64,000 nucleotides of DNA from NCBI GenBank assembly GCA_913061265.1, contig CAJXVS010000003.1, forward strand, positions 1 to 64,000, in the 5' to 3' direction. The notes under the pieces were generated by a model, which saw nothing but the letters and a program-made list of their open reading frames with translations, ran no database searches and was not told the origin of the DNA. Made by a program: the position numbers and the translations under genes. Below are positions 44,440-52,368 of this stretch, piece by piece. The stretch is from an uncultured Halobacteriovorax sp. (GTDB lineage Bacteria > Bdellovibrionota > Bacteriovoracia > Bacteriovoracales > Bacteriovoracaceae). Within the stretch, counting starts at the first letter, position 1; every line of letters begins with the position of its first letter.

Positions 44440-46257
44440 ATGAAACTGTGTCTACAAGCCATTATCACATTTTTGCTGATCACCGGAGGTTCTGCTCTGG
44501 CACAGGTCTCAAACTCTAATAATGGAACGGCAACTCCTGATCTAGGGGCCCAGCTCAATCAAGGTGTCATAGATTCTCAAGCTAATAATGAAGCCTATTA
44601 TAACCAAGCTCTACAAAACCCTAGCGTAGAAGCAGGAGCAGTCATCCAGCCAAGCGGCGATGGTGCTATGACACAAACGCCAGACGGGCCTGAAAGATCG
44701 ACGGAGCTAAACCTTACAGATGCTGAGAAGAAATTAAGTGAACAATTCGTTCATGATGGTAAGGCCCTTAGAGAACAAAAAGAGGCCTGTGATGCCCTTG
44801 ATGATCCTAGTGCTTGCCGTGGTTCAGAGCCCAAAAGTAAATTTATGGGAATTGATTCCAATATGGTTAAGGCCATTTCGCAAATGTATTCATTGGTTAT
44901 TGGTATGGGTGAATCCGGACTCTCCCACGAAAATACTATGTCCTCGGATAAGGCGACTACCGAGACAAATACTTCAGGAGCAAAAGGCGGTAAACCAGCT
45001 GGTGATAAGCCGGTTGCTACTGATAAAAAGGCTGCCGATAAGGGAAAAGAAGGTAAGGACGAAGACTCTACCGAAGATTATTGTAAGTATATTGCTGTTG
45101 GAATTGAAGCTGTCGCATTTTTTCAGCAAACTCAATCAGCAAAGGTGGCTGATATTCCTGCTGGCCAAACAACATCACAAAAAGAAATTCTTTATAAAGC
45201 AGCAAGAAGTCATCAAGACAGAGCAAAAACTCACAGCATGCAAGAGATCGGATGGGGAGCAACCTCAGTTTGTTATATTGCCATGCTATCCACCACTCCT
45301 GCCTCATGGGCCAACTGGGGAAATCTCGCCAAACTAGCAGCTTCTTCTACAATGTTTCTCTTCTTTAGAGATCAAGCAAAACTTAATAAAGGTTATTATA
45401 AAAGCGTAAAAGCTATCGCTGATAAACTACCTGGTAAAGGAGATTGTAATCCTGTCACTGAAAAGGATTGCTATTGTGGTGAGGAAGAAACCATGAATGA
45501 TCCTAATGTTTGTCTTCCTGAGCTACATAAGCAAAAGGTTAAGCTTGGAAATTACCGTGTCGCTTGCGTTGACGCTCAAGGAAAAGTAGATCCTACATGT
45601 ACCTGTATAGACTCAAATGCCTGCTTAGATAATAAGTTCATGAGTCAAATTAAACCCTTTGGCTTTGGTAGTGCCTTTCATAGCGCTGCTACAAAGCCTT
45701 TATCAAACTTAGCAAGAGGTCAGTTAACAGCTGGAGATATTGCAAGTTCTAGAAGTGGTGCTCAAAATGCTTATATTAGAAAAGGTCTTCGTGATCTAGC
45801 TTCTAAAGTTCCAAGCTCGGGGCAACTAACATCAGCCCAGCAAAATACGGTTAAAGGCCTTAATGATCTAGGTCTCCCTCCAAAACTAGGAGCCGCTTTT
45901 AGTAAAGCTCCTATAACGGCTTCACTTAAAGGCAATACATTTAAGGGCCGTTACCTTGGAGCAAAAAGCGCCCGTAGATCATACGCACGAGCAAAGAAGA
46001 GAGGCAATGTCTTAAACTTTAGTGGTGGACGAGGCGGAAGAAAGAAAGTTTCAAGGAAAACTTCTGGAAATCAATTTAATAAGTATCTAAAAAAATATGG
46101 AAAAAAAGGCAAAGGCCGCAAGTCCAGCAAGGTCCTAAACTATAGTGATCAGGCCATGAGAGATGCGGACATTAATAAAGATAAAAGCAGACCCATCTTT
46201 GAAATCATTTCAAGAAGATACAAGGTTTCAGGATACAAAAGACTAAATATCGAATAA
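44440..46257 (+). CDS. Large secreted protein with basic C-terminal tail
   Basis: 605 residues from ATG 44440 (ribosome site CTAAGGAAATTGTT; the TTG at 44407 adds 11 polar codons before the signal). Signal peptide LCLQAIITFLLITGGSALAQ. A low-complexity Asn/Gln/Ser region, a Lys/Asp-rich linker (GDKPVATDKKAADKGKEGKDE), a helical region with two hydrophobic segments (about 270-325), then a cysteine cluster (GDCNPVTEKDCYCGEEE; CTCIDSNACLD) and a strongly basic tail (KKYGKKGKGRKSSK) ending FEIISRRYKVSGYKRLNIE. I do not recognise the family. It may be an envelope-associated or exported protein. Confidence 0.78.
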   Translation: MKLCLQAIITFLLITGGSALAQVSNSNNGTATPDLGAQLNQGVIDSQANNEAYYNQALQNPSVEAGAVIQPSGDGAMTQTPDGPERSTELNLTDAEKKLSEQFVHDGKALREQKEACDALDDPSACRGSEPKSKFMGIDSNMVKAISQMYSLVIGMGESGLSHENTMSSDKATTETNTSGAKGGKPAGDKPVATDKKAADKGKEGKDEDSTEDYCKYIAVGIEAVAFFQQTQSAKVADIPAGQTTSQKEILYKAARSHQDRAKTHSMQEIGWGATSVCYIAMLSTTPASWANWGNLAKLAASSTMFLFFRDQAKLNKGYYKSVKAIADKLPGKGDCNPVTEKDCYCGEEETMNDPNVCLPELHKQKVKLGNYRVACVDAQGKVDPTCTCIDSNACLDNKFMSQIKPFGFGSAFHSAATKPLSNLARGQLTAGDIASSRSGAQNAYIRKGLRDLASKVPSSGQLTSAQQNTVKGLNDLGLPPKLGAAFSKAPITASLKGNTFKGRYLGAKSARRSYARAKKRGNVLNFSGGRGGRKKVSRKTSGNQFNKYLKKYGKKGKGRKSSKVLNYSDQAMRDADINKDKSRPIFEIISRRYKVSGYKRLNIE

Positions 46258-46284
46258 TCACTTTTAAAGTTACAAGGAAGTAAC

Positions 46285-46704
46285 ATGAATCAGCCACATT
46301 ACAAATTACCTGTGCTCATCTACGATGAGGAATGCTCCCTTTGTCTCAGGTTTATGCAGGCCCTAGAGAAGCTTCCAGGGACAGAGACCATCACTAAGAT
46401 CCCTCTTCAAGATGAAAACCTTTACAATCATTTTAGCGAGCTCTCGATGGACGCCTGCTATGAAGAGATTCATTATATTGATGAAAAGGGACAGATCTTA
46501 AAAGGTCCCCAGGTTCCTGAGATCCTTATCAATAAATTTCCTAATGTTAAGAAGTTCTCATGGCTCATAGAGTCTCAAATGGGGCAGAAGGCCATTGACT
46601 ACTTTCACCATATAGCTTCCAATTATCGAAAGAAATTGAAAAAAGATTGCCCAGGATGTAATAAAAAGCATCATCGCAAGAGAACCCCAGATATCGGAGC
46701 ATAG
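46285..46704 (+). CDS. DCC-family thiol-disulfide-type protein (DUF393)
   Basis: 139 residues. LIYDEECSLCLRFMQAL has the YDxxCxLC signature of the DUF393/DCC family, a small thioredoxin-like group; the rest, with ITKIPLQDENLY and IHYIDEKGQIL, follows the family order. The C-terminus adds a CPGC motif and basic residues. Probably a thiol-redox protein. Start ATG has AAGGAAGTAAC upstream. The next gene starts immediately after its stop. Confidence 0.82.
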   Translation: MNQPHYKLPVLIYDEECSLCLRFMQALEKLPGTETITKIPLQDENLYNHFSELSMDACYEEIHYIDEKGQILKGPQVPEILINKFPNVKKFSWLIESQMGQKAIDYFHHIASNYRKKLKKDCPGCNKKHHRKRTPDIGA

Positions 46705-47448
46705 TTGAACGATAAAAGAATACTCCCCTTTCACGAAACCTTGATCATCATTCCAACTTATAATGAGATCGATAATATTGAGCGAATGATCAAGACTCTT
46801 TTTGAGCTCCATGAAAATGTTCATTTACTCATCATTGAAGACGGCTCTCCTGATGGAACAGCTGATGTTGTTAAGGCTCTTCAAAAAGAGCATCCAGAAT
46901 CTCTTCATATGATTGAGAGGACGGGGAAATTAGGTCTTGGTTCTGCTTATGTTGCTGGTTTTAAGTGGGCCTTAAATCGTGATTATAATTATGTCTTTGA
47001 GATGGATTGTGACTTTAGTCATGACCCTAAGGCGGTTCCTGATCTTCTTCAAGCGGCTATGGCCAACGACCTTGTTATTGGCTCACGTTATATTGATGGA
47101 ATTAGAATTATCAATTGGCCTTTTAGAAGGCTGCTTCTTTCATACCTCGCTAGTATCTACTGCCGCTTTATGACGAATATTCCTGTTTTAGATACAACAG
47201 GTGGCTTCAAGTGTTTTACCAGAAAGGCCTTATCCTCTATTGATCTCGATCATATCATCTCTAGTGGATATATCTTTCAACTTGAACTTAATTATAAGGT
47301 TTGGTCTAAGGGGCTTAAGGTAAAAGAAGTTCCTATCATCTTTTACGAAAGAAGAGATGGGCAATCAAAGATGGCCGGAGGAATTATCTTCGAAGCTTTA
47401 TTTGCTGTTTTTAGATTAAGACTCAAAAAGATCTTTGGTACTCTTTAA
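46705..47448 (+). CDS. Polyprenyl-phosphate mannose synthase-like GT2
   Basis: 247 residues, TTG start directly after the previous stop (TAGTTG) with CGGAG five bases before. Motifs LIIIPTYNEIDNIERM, LLIIEDGSPDGTADVV, EMDCDFSHDP and GSRYIDGIRIINWPF are the dolichol/polyprenol-phosphate-mannosyltransferase (DPM1-type) pattern. No membrane helix beyond a possible C-terminal hydrophobic segment. It makes polyprenyl-phosphate sugars, donors for transferases such as the Agl23-like protein at 41346. Four-base overlap with the convergent membrane gene. Confidence 0.9.
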   Translation: MNDKRILPFHETLIIIPTYNEIDNIERMIKTLFELHENVHLLIIEDGSPDGTADVVKALQKEHPESLHMIERTGKLGLGSAYVAGFKWALNRDYNYVFEMDCDFSHDPKAVPDLLQAAMANDLVIGSRYIDGIRIINWPFRRLLLSYLASIYCRFMTNIPVLDTTGGFKCFTRKALSSIDLDHIISSGYIFQLELNYKVWSKGLKVKEVPIIFYERRDGQSKMAGGIIFEALFAVFRLRLKKIFGTL

Positions 47449-48152
47449 CGTTTTTCCAATTTTCGAGAGAAGATCTCTCTATTAAGTGGTTCGAACATCA
47501 TCAATAAAAAGATCCAGCATCCACCAAACTCTAGGATCTCTCCTTTTTTAGGAGTGGGAATCAATTGCACTAAACCAAATAAGATTAAATAGGCCAAGAT
47601 ATGATAGTTTCTAGGAAGAGGCAGGGCCAACCGATTGATCAAAATTTTTACCTTCTCTTTTTTTCTATAGAGGACAGGAAGAATTAAAAAGTAGATTGCA
47701 ACAGCAATCCCAAGTCCCGTTCCGAAGATAATTCTGTTAACTCTAAAGCCTTTTTCAGTTGGAGTTCCGCCACCAAACCTTAGGTTATGAAAGTTAAACT
47801 CTCCTTGAGTATTGTATTTTAAAAAGAACTCTGGAGTCTTAAATCCAATAAGTCTTTGTCCCCAAGAAATTTCTTCACCTACGCCAAAAACAAAGACAAA
47901 GCCCATTCCGATAAGAGAGATAATAAAAAGATTCTTTTTAAAGGGACCTAAGATGCTGGCCCTGTAAAAACAGAGGAAGGCACACATAAAGAGGGCTAAG
48001 ACTGTTAGGTATTCAACAATACCGTCTTCAACGACTAGCTTTCCTTCAAAGAAAGCCAAGTCAGTTCTAGAGTAATAAACCCCTGCCAAAACAGTAATTG
48101 TCATTAGAGAGAAGAAGACTCTTTCTAAGATCTTTCGAGGTAGTGTGTCTAT
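47445..48152 (-). CDS. Multi-pass membrane protein, probable ATA start
   Basis: About 235 residues and six membrane segments (such as VEYLTVLALFMCAFLCFY and GTGLGIAVAIYFLILPVLY). The first ATG (48104) cuts the first helix in half; the upstream codons encode ILERVFFSLMTITVLAGVYY. Between the in-frame TGA and 48104 there is no ATG, GTG or TTG. ATA at 48152 overlaps the RpiB stop as ATAG, has TTGGAG seven bases upstream, and gives the leader DTLPRKILERVFF. Function not recognised. Translational coupling to RpiB is likely. Confidence 0.75.
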   Translation of the reverse strand: MDTLPRKILERVFFSLMTITVLAGVYYSRTDLAFFEGKLVVEDGIVEYLTVLALFMCAFLCFYRASILGPFKKNLFIISLIGMGFVFVFGVGEEISWGQRLIGFKTPEFFLKYNTQGEFNFHNLRFGGGTPTEKGFRVNRIIFGTGLGIAVAIYFLILPVLYRKKEKVKILINRLALPLPRNYHILAYLILFGLVQLIPTPKKGEILEFGGCWIFLLMMFEPLNREIFSRKLEKR

Positions 48153-48589
48153 GCTAATTCTCCAAGTTCATTGAATATCTCAATCCTTTCACTATGACGG
48201 CCACCTTCAAATTCAGCTTTAAACCAAGCCTCTGAAATAGCCACTAACTCTTCAGCTGAATTAAGACGAGCTCCTAAGCAAAGAACATTTGAATCATTAT
48301 GTTGTCTTGAAAGCTCTGCTTCTAAAGGTGTTCTACAAAGAGCGGCTCTTATGCCTTTAAAGCGATTAGCGACTATAGAAATTCCAATACCTGATCCACA
48401 TAAAAGAATTCCAGGTAGTGGTTCTTTCTGGAAGGCCTTGGCGAACTTGATGGCGTAATCAGGATAGTTGCATCTATCGCTACTATCAGTTCCAAGGTCT
48501 ATGATTTCAAATTTTTTAGACAAGTAGTTTTTAAGCTCAGTCTTGCCATCAAAGGCGGCATGATCACATGCCATGTATATCTTTTGCAT
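48149..48589 (-). CDS. rpiB: Ribose-5-phosphate isomerase B
   Basis: 146 residues, full length. KIYMACDHAAFDGK, the substrate loop with active-site cysteine LLCGSGIGISIVANR, and RQHNDSNVLCLGAR match RpiB. It interconverts ribose-5-phosphate and ribulose-5-phosphate in the pentose-phosphate pathway. It lies downstream of a terminator that separates it from ahcY and overlaps the following membrane protein by four bases. Confidence 0.95.
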   Translation of the reverse strand: MQKIYMACDHAAFDGKTELKNYLSKKFEIIDLGTDSSDRCNYPDYAIKFAKAFQKEPLPGILLCGSGIGISIVANRFKGIRAALCRTPLEAELSRQHNDSNVLCLGARLNSAEELVAISEAWFKAEFEGGRHSERIEIFNELGELA

Positions 48590-48605
48590 AGACTGAGTTT
48601 AACAA

Positions 48606-48631
48606 AAAAGGGCTGTAAAAACAGCCCTTTT
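48606..48631 (-). terminator. Intrinsic terminator downstream of ahcY
   Basis: Perfect 11-bp arms AAAAGGGCTGT / ACAGCCCTTTT with a four-base loop, followed on the minus strand by a T-run (TTTTTTGTT). It sits 25 bases past the ahcY stop and before the rpiB start, ending the ahcY transcript. Confidence 0.92.
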
Positions 48632-48655
48632 GATATAGCAATGTGTTAAATTTTC

Positions 48656-49948
48656 TTAGTATCTGTAATGATCCGGCTTATAAGGACCATCTGCTGAAAT
48701 ACCTAGGTACTTAGCTTGTGAGTCAGATAATTTATCAAGCTTTACGCCAACCTTTTCAAGATGGAGACGAGCGACTTTTTCATCTAGATGCTTAGGAAGC
48801 ATATAAACTTTATTCTCGTACTTATCAGTTCTTTCCCAAAGTTCTAATTGAGCAAGAACCTGGTTTGTGAATGAGTTACTCATAACAAACGAAGGGTGAC
48901 CTGTAGCACAACCAAGGTTAACAAGACGACCTTGAGCCAGAAGAATGATGCTCTTCCCGTTCTTAGTATACTGATCAACTTGTGGCTTAATATTCATTTC
49001 ATCAAATGTCTTATGAAGATGGCTGATCTCAATTTCTGAATCAAAGTGACCGATGTTACAAACGATCGCTCCGTCTTTCATTGAATCAAGGTGACTTGCA
49101 TTGATAACGCCTTCACAACCAGTAGTTGTAACGAAGATATCACCGAGCTTTGCAGCTTCATCCATTGGCATTACTTGATGACCTTCCATAGATGCTTGAA
49201 GAGCACAGATAGGATCGATTTCAGTAATAATAACTCGTCCACCAAGACCTAATAGAGATCCAGCTGAACCTTTTCCAACATCACCGTAACCAGCAACAAC
49301 ACAAGTCTTACCTGCGATCATTACATCTGTGGCACGCTTAATTCCGTCTACTAGAGACTCTCTACAACCGTATAGGTTATCAAACTTAGACTTAGTAACT
49401 GAGTCGTTAATATTGATAGCTGGAAGAGTAAGAGTTCCGGCTTTCATTCTTTCGTATAATCTATGAACACCAGTAGTTGTCTCTTCAGAGAGTCCTCTGA
49501 TTCCTTCAACATATTGAGGGAATAAATCAAGGACCATATTTGTAAGGTCTCCACCATCATCAAGGATTAGGTTAAGAGGTTGACCGTCAGGGAAAACAAG
49601 AGTTTTCTCGATACACCAATTAAATTCTTCCTCGTTCATTCCTTTCCATGCATAAACTGGAACGCCTGTAGCTGCGATAGCGGCTGCTGCGTGATCCTGA
49701 GTTGAAAAGATATTACATGATGACCATGTAACGTCAGCACCAAGTGCTGTTAGAGTTTCAATAAGTACGGCAGTCTGGATTGTCATATGAAGACAACCTG
49801 CGATTCTAGCACCTTTAAGTGGCTTAGATTCTCCGAATTCCTTACGAAGGGCCATAAGACCTGGCATTTCGCCTTCTGCGATTGTAATTTCTTTTCTACC
49901 CCAATCGGCTAGGGCAATGTCTGCAACTTTATAGTTCTGTTCGCTCAC
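48656..49948 (-). CDS. ahcY: Adenosylhomocysteinase
   Basis: 430 residues, GTG start with CAGGAGATTAGCC. Substrate residues near [13 protein letters not shown] and [18 protein letters not shown]-binding [13 protein letters not shown], and the C-terminal signature KPDHYRY complete an SAHH of normal length. It hydrolyses S-adenosylhomocysteine to adenosine and homocysteine, which feeds CBS/CGL at 20-23 kb. Monocistronic: its own terminator follows. No clear SAH riboswitch is seen in the 160 bases upstream. Confidence 0.96.
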   Translation of the reverse strand: MSEQNYKVADIALADWGRKEITIAEGEMPGLMALRKEFGESKPLKGARIAGCLHMTIQTAVLIETLTALGADVTWSSCNIFSTQDHAAAAIAATGVPVYAWKGMNEEEFNWCIEKTLVFPDGQPLNLILDDGGDLTNMVLDLFPQYVEGIRGLSEETTTGVHRLYERMKAGTLTLPAININDSVTKSKFDNLYGCRESLVDGIKRATDVMIAGKTCVVAGYGDVGKGSAGSLLGLGGRVIITEIDPICALQASMEGHQVMPMDEAAKLGDIFVTTTGCEGVINASHLDSMKDGAIVCNIGHFDSEIEISHLHKTFDEMNIKPQVDQYTKNGKSIILLAQGRLVNLGCATGHPSFVMSNSFTNQVLAQLELWERTDKYENKVYMLPKHLDEKVARLHLEKVGVKLDKLSDSQAKYLGISADGPYKPDHYRY

Positions 49949-50110
49949 GGCTAATCTCCTGTTAAACAGCGTTATTTGATATTTTAATTCGGCAGACTAT
50001 AGCACCCAGTATTCAGGCCAACAAGCCTAGCCCCCTATGAGTCATGAGAATCTTACGTAAATAGCTTAGAAAAGGTAGCAATTCTAGGCATTGCGTTATA
50101 ATAAAGGGCT

Positions 50111-51043
50111 ATGGGTGACTATACTAAGCTTCAAAAAGACGAAGCAGCTGAAATTTTTGATTTCTATTCTTTAGGTAAATTGACTGAGATCAGGGCCCTA
50201 AGCCTTGGTATCTCAAACTCAAACTACGAAGTGAATACTGAATCTGGTCATTACTTACTAAAGATCTCAAATGATAAGAATCATGATCAACTTCTTAAAG
50301 AACAAGAAATCCTCCAATACCTAAAAGAAGAAAAATTCTCTTATTCTCTTGAGCCCATCAAGACTAAAGAAGGTGAACTTGTTTACCGCTATAAGGAATA
50401 CTCCGGGGTAGTCTTTCCTTTTGTTGATGGCATCCCTCCAGGGCCAAGTGATTTCACTTGTTTTGAAATTGGAAAGGGATTAGCCACTCTTCATAAAATT
50501 AAGGTTAACGAAAAGCTAAGACCTCATAGTGAAGTAGGTTTTGGAACTCCAGAGATAAAAGTGTTTGTGAACTCTGCAGATTGTCCTGATGATTTCAAAG
50601 AAACCTTTCTCGATATCTTCCCTGATAACCTAGAAGATTTCGACGAAAATCTTTGGCAAGAGGGCATCATTCACGGTGACCTTTACTACGACAATACCTT
50701 ATTTGATCACAATAAATTAGGGCACCTCTTAGACTTCGAACAATCGGGGCTTGGTCCATTTATCTTAGACATTGGAATTTCCATGTCTGGGACATGTTTA
50801 GAAAAAGGACGAATCCTACCAGAGCTCGTCGCTTCTTATCTCAAAGGGTACGAAGAGGTAAGACCACTTCAAGGTCAAGAAATAGAACATTTAACAGACG
50901 CAATCCTCATTGGACTTTTCTCAATTGCCCTATGGCGGATTAAAAGATTTAAGATTGGAAAGCTAAACCCAGAAATGGCCGATAGCTATAAAGATTTACT
51001 TTATAAGGCTTACCTTTTCCATCATAGGATAAATAAAAAATGA
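50111..51043 (+). CDS. Homoserine-kinase-type (APH-like) kinase
   Basis: 310 residues with a protein-kinase-like fold: GISNSNYEVNTESGHYLLKI at the nucleotide loop, catalytic loop IIHGDLYYDNTLF and metal site LLDFEQSGLGPFILD. This is the phosphotransferase group of ThrB type II / MTR kinase / aminoglycoside kinases. The IIHGDLYYDN and overall length favour homoserine kinase. Its stop overlaps the RNA methyltransferase start by four bases (ATGA). Substrate is inferred. Confidence 0.78.
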   Translation: MGDYTKLQKDEAAEIFDFYSLGKLTEIRALSLGISNSNYEVNTESGHYLLKISNDKNHDQLLKEQEILQYLKEEKFSYSLEPIKTKEGELVYRYKEYSGVVFPFVDGIPPGPSDFTCFEIGKGLATLHKIKVNEKLRPHSEVGFGTPEIKVFVNSADCPDDFKETFLDIFPDNLEDFDENLWQEGIIHGDLYYDNTLFDHNKLGHLLDFEQSGLGPFILDIGISMSGTCLEKGRILPELVASYLKGYEEVRPLQGQEIEHLTDAILIGLFSIALWRIKRFKIGKLNPEMADSYKDLLYKAYLFHHRINKK

Positions 51044-52227
51044 AAGAATTTTTCGCAAGTTGCCCAAGAGGCATGGAAGAAATGCTCCTAGAAGAAGCTA
51101 CTCCCTTTGTTCAAGAAGCAGAGTTAGGAAAGGGTGGGATTCTCTTTAAAGCTGATTGGCGCTCTCTCCTTATTTTTACTATCACCACAAGACTCGCTAG
51201 TAGAATTTTTCTCAAGCTTCATGAGTTTAAGTTTAAGAATGAAAAAGATATTCCTAAGCATGTAGAGAGTTTTGAATGGCAAGACTATATCGACACTAGA
51301 GACACTCTAAAGATTCAAACGATTCTCGATAGAGATGGAAAGAAGATCTATAAGAACTCTGTTTATATGAGTCAGCTTGTAAAAGACGGTATCGTCGATA
51401 AGATTAAAAATATTAGAGGAACGAGACCTTCTGTTGAACTTGATAACCCTACTCATAGTTTCAACTTTAGAGTTGAAGGAGACTATCAATGCTTTCGCGG
51501 TATTGTCTCAGTTGACCTTTGCGGTGAAGCCCTTTCAAACAGAGGCTACCGTCCTGCTGGACATAAAGCTCCTCTTAGAGAAAACCTAGCTGCTGCTATC
51601 TTAATGGCCAGTGACTGGAACCCTAAAGAAGATGTCTTAGTTGATGGAATGTGTGGATCAGGAACCTTCCTCGCTGAAGCGGCCTTAATGGTTGCTGATG
51701 TAACACCAGCTTATTTAAGACTTAATAAAGAAGATTCTTTTAGCTTTGAAAAACACCCTTGGTTTAAAAATGACGAAGGCCTAAAGAAGTGGTGGTTAGA
51801 TCTAAAAGAAAAAGTACTTACTGAATCGAGAAGAAAACTTAGCAACTTTCCTATGGATAGAATCTATGGATTTGATAATCATAGAACGGCCATGCACGTA
51901 TCGAGAGAAACTCTCAAGTTTTTAGGTCTTGGAAAAGATTATATCCCACTTGAATTAGCCGATGTAACAGAGCTTGAGCCACCTCAAGAAAAAGGTGTCT
52001 TTATTTGTAACCCTCCTTACGGAGAGAGGCTTGGAGACTTTGATGATCTTGCAGGCCTTTATTATAAGATCGGTGAGAACTTAAAGAATAACTTCAAAGG
52101 CTATAGAGGCTATGTCTTCACCGGTAACCCAGAGCTGCGTAAGAAGATTGCACTTCAAACATCAGCTAGGGTTCCGTTTTGGAACGGGAAGATTGAGTGT
52201 AGGTTGTTGAGATACGAGCTTCGTTGA
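51040..52227 (+). CDS. rlmL: THUMP-domain RNA (guanine-N2) methyltransferase, RlmL-type
   Basis: 395 residues. N-terminal THUMP-type RNA-binding region (about 40-150), then a Rossmann methyltransferase: LVDGMCGSGTFLAEAALM (SAM loop) and the N6/N2 catalytic motif NPPYGERLGD. This matches the N-terminal half of E. coli RlmL, without the RlmK domain. It would methylate 23S rRNA guanine (m2G2445 in E. coli). The last 15 codons plus stop are duplicated in the DNA just downstream (52319-52366), see repeats. Start ATG overlaps the upstream kinase stop. Confidence 0.88.
   Translation: MKEFFASCPRGMEEMLLEEATPFVQEAELGKGGILFKADWRSLLIFTITTRLASRIFLKLHEFKFKNEKDIPKHVESFEWQDYIDTRDTLKIQTILDRDGKKIYKNSVYMSQLVKDGIVDKIKNIRGTRPSVELDNPTHSFNFRVEGDYQCFRGIVSVDLCGEALSNRGYRPAGHKAPLRENLAAAILMASDWNPKEDVLVDGMCGSGTFLAEAALMVADVTPAYLRLNKEDSFSFEKHPWFKNDEGLKKWWLDLKEKVLTESRRKLSNFPMDRIYGFDNHRTAMHVSRETLKFLGLGKDYIPLELADVTELEPPQEKGVFICNPPYGERLGDFDDLAGLYYKIGENLKNNFKGYRGYVFTGNPELRKKIALQTSARVPFWNGKIECRLLRYELR
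52180..52223 (+). repeat. Direct repeat copy 1 (44 bp), inside the 3' end of rlmL
   Basis: Begins TGGAACGGGAAGATTGAGTG and ends ATACGAGCTTCG. Identical to 52319-52362, 139 bases downstream. In frame, it encodes the C-terminus WNGKIECRLLRYELR of the methyltransferase. Confidence 0.95.
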
Positions 52228-52234
52228 AGTTATG

Positions 52235-52278
52235 CTTAATTGCATTACAGGCGCTAACGCTTCTGCAAAGCAATTAAG
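52235..52278. repeat. Imperfect hairpin between the direct repeats
   Basis: 16-base arms CTTAATTGCATTACAG (52235-52250) and CTGCAAAGCAATTAAG (52263-52278) pair at 14 of 16 positions, with a 12-base loop that itself contains GCGCTAACGC. It lies in the 95-base segment between the 44-bp repeats. Confidence 0.8.
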
Positions 52279-52289
52279 TGTGAAACGCA

Positions 52290-52310
52290 TCAAATTACTT
52301 TGTAATTTGA
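52290..52310. repeat. Perfect hairpin between the direct repeats
   Basis: Nine-base arms TCAAATTAC and GTAATTTGA around TTT. Adjacent to the larger hairpin within the inter-repeat segment. No T-run follows, so it is a poor terminator. Confidence 0.85.
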
Positions 52311-52318
52311 CACGACAC

Positions 52319-52362
52319 TGGAACGGGAAGATTGAGTGTAGGTTGTTGAGATACGAGCTTCG
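52319..52362 (+). repeat. Direct repeat copy 2 (44 bp)
   Basis: Exact copy of 52180-52223. Read in the same frame it would give the rlmL C-terminus again followed by TGA. It ends six bases before the 3' end of the convergent nuclease-like gene. Confidence 0.95.
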
Positions 52363-52368
52363 CTGATC

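Noticed and set aside
49949-50110. SAH riboswitch upstream of ahcY
   Set aside because: No conserved SAH-riboswitch core or stem arrangement was recognisable in the leader.
52224-52318. Possible integron attC site between the 44-bp repeats
   Set aside because: The hairpin region has GCGCTAACGC but no matching R and L box pair of the RYYYAAC/GTTRRRY type at the ends, and no integrase or cassette array is present.
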